From positions 124,001 to 188,000 of the forward strand of contig NZ_JBCFZM010000004.1 in NCBI RefSeq assembly GCF_038594605.1: a stretch of DNA of 64,000 nucleotides, given 5' to 3'. The notes below the pieces were generated by a model. The model was not told the DNA's origin, did no database searches, and saw only the letters and a program-made list of their open reading frames with translations. This stretch comes from Alteriqipengyuania bathyomarina_B (lineage in GTDB: Bacteria > Pseudomonadota > Alphaproteobacteria > Sphingomonadales > Sphingomonadaceae). This document shows, piece after piece, positions 59,626-64,000 of the stretch (position 1 is the first letter of the stretch; each line of letters begins with the position of its first letter). Position numbers and translations under genes: made by a program.

Positions 59626-60251
59626 TTATCGCCGTCGACGGACCCACCGCCAGCGGCAAGGGCACGATTGCCAGCGCGATCGCGGCGCATTTCGGGCTGC
59701 CGCATCTCGATACCGGCCTGCTCTACCGCGCGGTCGGGCGGCAGGTGCAACTCGCCGGGGCGGACCCGGACGATGCAGGCGATGCGCTGGCGGCGGCGGA
59801 TTTCCCCGACACGCTGCTGACCGATCCGGAGCTGCGCAGCGAGGCGATCGGTGGTTTTGCCAGCCGCATCTCGATTCATCCCGGGGTCCGCGCAGCACTG
59901 CTCGACCGGCAGCGCGCGTTTGCGCAAGCGGACGGCGGCGCGGTGCTCGACGGGCGGGACATCGGCACGGTCATTTGCCCCGCTGCGGACGTGAAGCTGT
60001 TCGTCACCGCCTCGCTCGATGCCCGTACCGACCGGCGTTTTGCCGAGATGCAATCGCAGGGGCGTGAGGTGACTCGCGAAGAGGTGCACGCGCAGATCGG
60101 ACGGCGCGACGCGCGCGACATGGGCCGCAAGGATGCACCGCTAAAACCGGCGCCGGATGCCTACGTGCTCGATACCACGGCGCTGGACAAGGATGCCTCG
60201 ATCGCAGCGGCCATCGAAATCGTGGCGAGCGCCGTGCGGGAAACGCGCTGA
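59622..60251 (+). CDS. cmk: Cytidylate kinase
   Basis: CMP/dCMP to the diphosphates. 209 residues from ATG 59622. Seen: IIAVDGPTASGKGTIASAIA (P-loop), HLDTGLLYRAVG, AVLDGRDIGTVICP and REDLxxRD-type TREEVHAQIGRRDARDMGRKDAPLKPAPDAYVLDTT. The lid and base-binding segments are all present. Normally directly upstream of rpsA; here an EAL gene is in between, on the other strand. Confidence 0.97.
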   Translation: MIIAVDGPTASGKGTIASAIAAHFGLPHLDTGLLYRAVGRQVQLAGADPDDAGDALAAADFPDTLLTDPELRSEAIGGFASRISIHPGVRAALLDRQRAFAQADGGAVLDGRDIGTVICPAADVKLFVTASLDARTDRRFAEMQSQGREVTREEVHAQIGRRDARDMGRKDAPLKPAPDAYVLDTTALDKDASIAAAIEIVASAVRETR

Positions 60252-60255
60252 TCCG

Positions 60256-61038
60256 TCAGGCGGCGTCGCGCAACCTGGCCGAAGCCTCTATTTCGGGAAG
60301 AGCCCGGAATGCCGGGCGGGCGAAGTAGAAGCCTTGCAGATAGCGGATGCCCAGCAGGTGCAAGGTCTGCGCTTCTGCAAGCGTCTCGATCCCCTCGGCA
60401 ATGACGGTGATGCCGAGTCGCTTCGCGATCCGCACGACACCTTCAACGATGACCCGCTTCGGCTTCGACCGGTCGATCTCGCGAACCAGTTCCATGTCGA
60501 GCTTGAGGTAGTCGGTCTGGATTCGGGACAGCAGCCCCAGTCCGGCGTGCCCCGCCCCGAAATCATCCATCGCGGTACCGAAACCCATTTGCTGGTAGGT
60601 ATCGACGATCCGGCGAACGTGATCGGCGTCGTCGATCTGCTCGTTCTCGGTCAGTTCGAAAATCAGCCGCTCGGTCGGGAAACCTACTTCGCGCGCGGTT
60701 GCCAGCGTAAGCTGGATGCACGCGAGCGGCGAATAGACCGCATTGGGCAGGAAATTGATCGACAGCCTGGCCTGCGTTTCGAGGATGCCCGCATCCACCG
60801 CGCCCCTGATCGCGGCGATCCGGCACCGCTGGTCGAACGCATAGCGGTTGGCATCGTTCACCCCGCCCAGCACCTCTTCTGCGCCTTCGCCATTCATGCC
60901 GCGGACGAGCGCTTCGTAAGCGAACACCTCGCCAGTCTCGCAGTCCACGATCGGCTGGAAGGCCATTGCAATCGCGAAGTCGTGCTCCGGCGCACGGCAA
61001 CCTTGGCATCCGGTTTTCATCGCCCTCTCCTTCATCAC
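60256..61038 (-). CDS. Stand-alone EAL-domain cyclic-di-GMP phosphodiesterase
   Basis: 260 residues, a single EAL domain with a short N terminus containing a CxxC (MKTGCQGC). Seen: FQPIVDCETGEVFAYEALVRG, SINFLPNAV, FELTENEQ, DDFGAGHAGLGLL, KLDMELVR, AEGIET, YLQGFYFARP. All metal ligands and the catalytic Lys and Glu are present, so hydrolysis is likely. ATG 61020 (second Met, MKTGC) is a possible alternative start. It sits between cmk and rpsA on the opposite strand, breaking the usual pair. Confidence 0.92.
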   Translation of the reverse strand: MMKERAMKTGCQGCRAPEHDFAIAMAFQPIVDCETGEVFAYEALVRGMNGEGAEEVLGGVNDANRYAFDQRCRIAAIRGAVDAGILETQARLSINFLPNAVYSPLACIQLTLATAREVGFPTERLIFELTENEQIDDADHVRRIVDTYQQMGFGTAMDDFGAGHAGLGLLSRIQTDYLKLDMELVREIDRSKPKRVIVEGVVRIAKRLGITVIAEGIETLAEAQTLHLLGIRYLQGFYFARPAFRALPEIEASARLRDAA

Positions 61039-61428
61039 GCGAGGATTGCAACAAAACCACTAAAACATTCTAAAAACAGATGTTTCGGATTGAGAGTACC
61101 CATCATAGTCTGACTGCGACCAAGCCAATTGCGGCATGCGGGAAAAAAACTCGTTGCCCATGATGGCCGCCGGTTCGAACCGCATGACCGCAAGGCATGA
61201 CATCCGCTTTTGCTTGCATTTTCGGGGCATCGGACGTACCTGCGCGCCCGTTCTCGCAATCTTTGGATTCGCCCATGGAATTGATGGGGACCCGCGCGTT
61301 GGCATACGGCCTTGCGTGGTAAGCGGCCCTCTTGCCCCGTTAGCCTTCGCAATAGTGCGTGGGAGACGGGTAAAGACCCCGGACAACCGGTGGCCGGTAG
61401 CAAATGTGAATTAGGAACCTGATACCCT
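61039..61428. other. 390-base divergent intergenic region before rpsA
   Basis: No gene seen. It must hold the promoters of the EAL gene and of rpsA. The part next to the EAL gene is AT-rich (CTAAAACATTCTAAAAACAG), the part next to rpsA is GC-rich with AGGAAC 12 bases before the rpsA ATG. A GGTTCGAACC palindrome near 61172 resembles a T-loop but no tRNA surrounds it. Possible site for autoregulation of rpsA by S1, by inference. Confidence 0.6.
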
Positions 61429-63132
<1,704 letters not shown>

Positions 63133-63139
63133 TCCTGAA

Positions 63140-63180
63140 CCCTCCCCTCCCTTTCGGGGGAGGGGATCGAGGGGTGGGTT
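63140..63180. repeat. C-rich/G-rich palindrome after rpsA
   Basis: CCCTCCCCTCCC-TTTC-GGGGGAGGGG, then ATCGAGGGGTGGG. Same general type as the repeats around the DUF559 gene at the other end of the window. Confidence 0.6.
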
Positions 63181-63219
63181 CGAGCCCGTCTGGCTCGTTT
63201 CGCGCCACAGGCAACCGAT

Positions 63220-63253
63220 GGCCCGCCCTCCCCACCGGAGCGGCGGGCCTTTT
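63220..63253 (+). terminator. Intrinsic terminator of rpsA
   Basis: Stem GGCCCGCC / GGCGGGCC with a 14-base loop, then TTTT. Located 88 bases after the rpsA stop, after the palindromic repeat. Confidence 0.85.
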
Positions 63254-63284
63254 CGTATCGCGCGTGCGGGCGTAAACTGGCGGG

Positions 63285-63701
63285 ATGGAGAAACCGGCAC
63301 TCTATGCGCGCAAACCGATCCTCAGTGCGCCCTTGCGTTGGCGGGTCGAGCTGGCGGCACTATGCCTGATTCTGGCGGTGATCTCTCCATGGGTCCCAGT
63401 GTTGCCAATAGCGCTGCTGAGTCTGCTCATCTTCGCCATCACATTCTTCACCATACTCTATCCCTATATGGAGGGTGCGGAGCGGAGCGTCCTGACACCG
63501 GACCGACCCTTGCTGAACAAGGTGATCGGCATTTTCTGCTTGGCTGGCGTCCTCGCTCTGGGCACCTTCCAATTCCTCACCGATGATTATTCCCTGAGCC
63601 TCAGCTTTTATCTGCTCATCCAGGGCGGGCTCCTGAGCAGCGTATCGCGGATGGGGGACCGAAAAAGCGCGCGTGACGGCTCCGCTGTCCAGACCGAGTG
63701 A
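63285..63701 (+). CDS. Small membrane protein of unknown function
   Basis: 138 residues from ATG 63285 (MEKPALYARKPILSAPLRWR). Four hydrophobic segments: LAALCLILAVISPWV, LLSLLIFAITFFTILY, VIGIFCLAGVLALGTFQF and SFYLLIQGGLLSSV. No recognised family. Starts just after the rpsA terminator. Confidence 0.6.
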   Translation: MEKPALYARKPILSAPLRWRVELAALCLILAVISPWVPVLPIALLSLLIFAITFFTILYPYMEGAERSVLTPDRPLLNKVIGIFCLAGVLALGTFQFLTDDYSLSLSFYLLIQGGLLSSVSRMGDRKSARDGSAVQTE

Positions 63702-63824
63702 TCGATTGGCAGGCACACCTGCCGATTGGGATATTGCCGAGGTTTCGATCTCGCGATCTGCTGACCTTTGTCCTTGTTGCCGGAACCCTTGCCTCTCCAG
63801 TCCCCCTCCCATAGCAATGCGCGC

Positions 63825-64000
63825 ATGAAAACGCCGAATTTACCCGCCATCGCGCTGATCGCCGCGCTCATCGCCGCACCCGCCTGCTCGGATGAGCCGA
63901 CCGAGCCCGAGGCTCCCGCAGAACCCGTCCCCGAAGAAACCCGCGCCCCTCTCGAGATGGTCGGCGAATACAAGGCATTCCTCTACGGCCCCGACCACAC
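63825..64000 (+). CDS. Lipoprotein, N-terminal part (runs off the right edge)
   Basis: 58 codons from ATG 63825: MKTPNLPAIALIAALIAAPAC is a lipoprotein signal with lipobox AAPAC. A Pro/Glu-rich linker (EPTEPEAPAEPVPEETRAP) follows, then LEMVGEYKAFLYGPD. The rest is outside the window, so the domain cannot be named. Confidence 0.6.
   Translation, partial: MKTPNLPAIALIAALIAAPACSDEPTEPEAPAEPVPEETRAPLEMVGEYKAFLYGPDH

Noticed and set aside
61165..61185. GGTTCGAACC resembling the T-arm of a tRNA before rpsA
   Set aside because: No acceptor stem, D-arm or anticodon arm can be built around it.

Overview
This 64 kb window is GC-rich chromosomal DNA of an alphaproteobacterium. It is most likely a member of the Sphingomonadales, and Erythrobacteraceae is the best guess. 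The evidence is gene content and order: bamD-recN-ligA, ffh-rpsP-rimM and trmD-rplS, TIGR02300-aroA-cmk-rpsA, DUF6481, extended S16 and L9 proteins, and short palindromic repeats of the kind common in sphingomonads. No phage, plasmid, CRISPR array or large transposon is visible.

Layout. 1-5220: cell-envelope and DNA-repair block (ligA partial, recN, bamD), opened up by a membrane-anchored hydrolase and a repeat-flanked DUF559 nuclease-like gene. 5316-8801: proline biosynthesis (proB divergent from proC-proA). 8905-13511: orphan Flp pilin, diguanylate cyclase, a CsgG-like two-gene unit, and an HTH gene preceded by a chain of mini-ORFs. 13527-16399: LysR regulator, cupin, aldo/keto reductase, DUF6481. 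16522-21310: lepA with a relic of a second lepA 3' end, and a large PAS-GGDEF-EAL-PilZ protein with a frameshift in its PilZ domain. 21562-30030: PhaZ-like hydrolase, dnaN, fabG, a beta-propeller lipoprotein, fabD, an LD-carboxypeptidase and a Mur ligase. 30124-36000: lipoprotein, paired zinc-ribbon membrane proteins, DUF808, rpsF-rpsR-rplI, amn. 35945-47086: DUF1028 (frameshifted), YbjN, rimK-rimB, M2 and S9 peptidases, asd, an APC permease.

47180-55790 is the ffh-rpsP-rimM / trmD-rplS translation block. It is split by about 5 kb holding a glycine-betaine synthesis pair (GSMT and SDMT), a TIGR04222/GRDP-like pair and secreted proteins. 55929-63253 holds tRNA-Ala(GGC), TIGR02300, aroA, cmk and rpsA, with small membrane proteins, a lipoprotein peptidase and an EAL phosphodiesterase placed between them.

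The recurring theme is conserved core operons interrupted by accessory genes, often with a palindromic repeat at or near the junction. One 93-94 bp repeat family occurs twice: in frame inside trmD, and directly in front of rimM. The most unusual signals are the lepA 3' relic, the AT-rich divergent Ia domain of LigA, the ATGA-coupled mini-ORF chain before the HTH gene, and the DUF559 gene bracketed by repeats. All calls come from reading the sequence; no database search was run.
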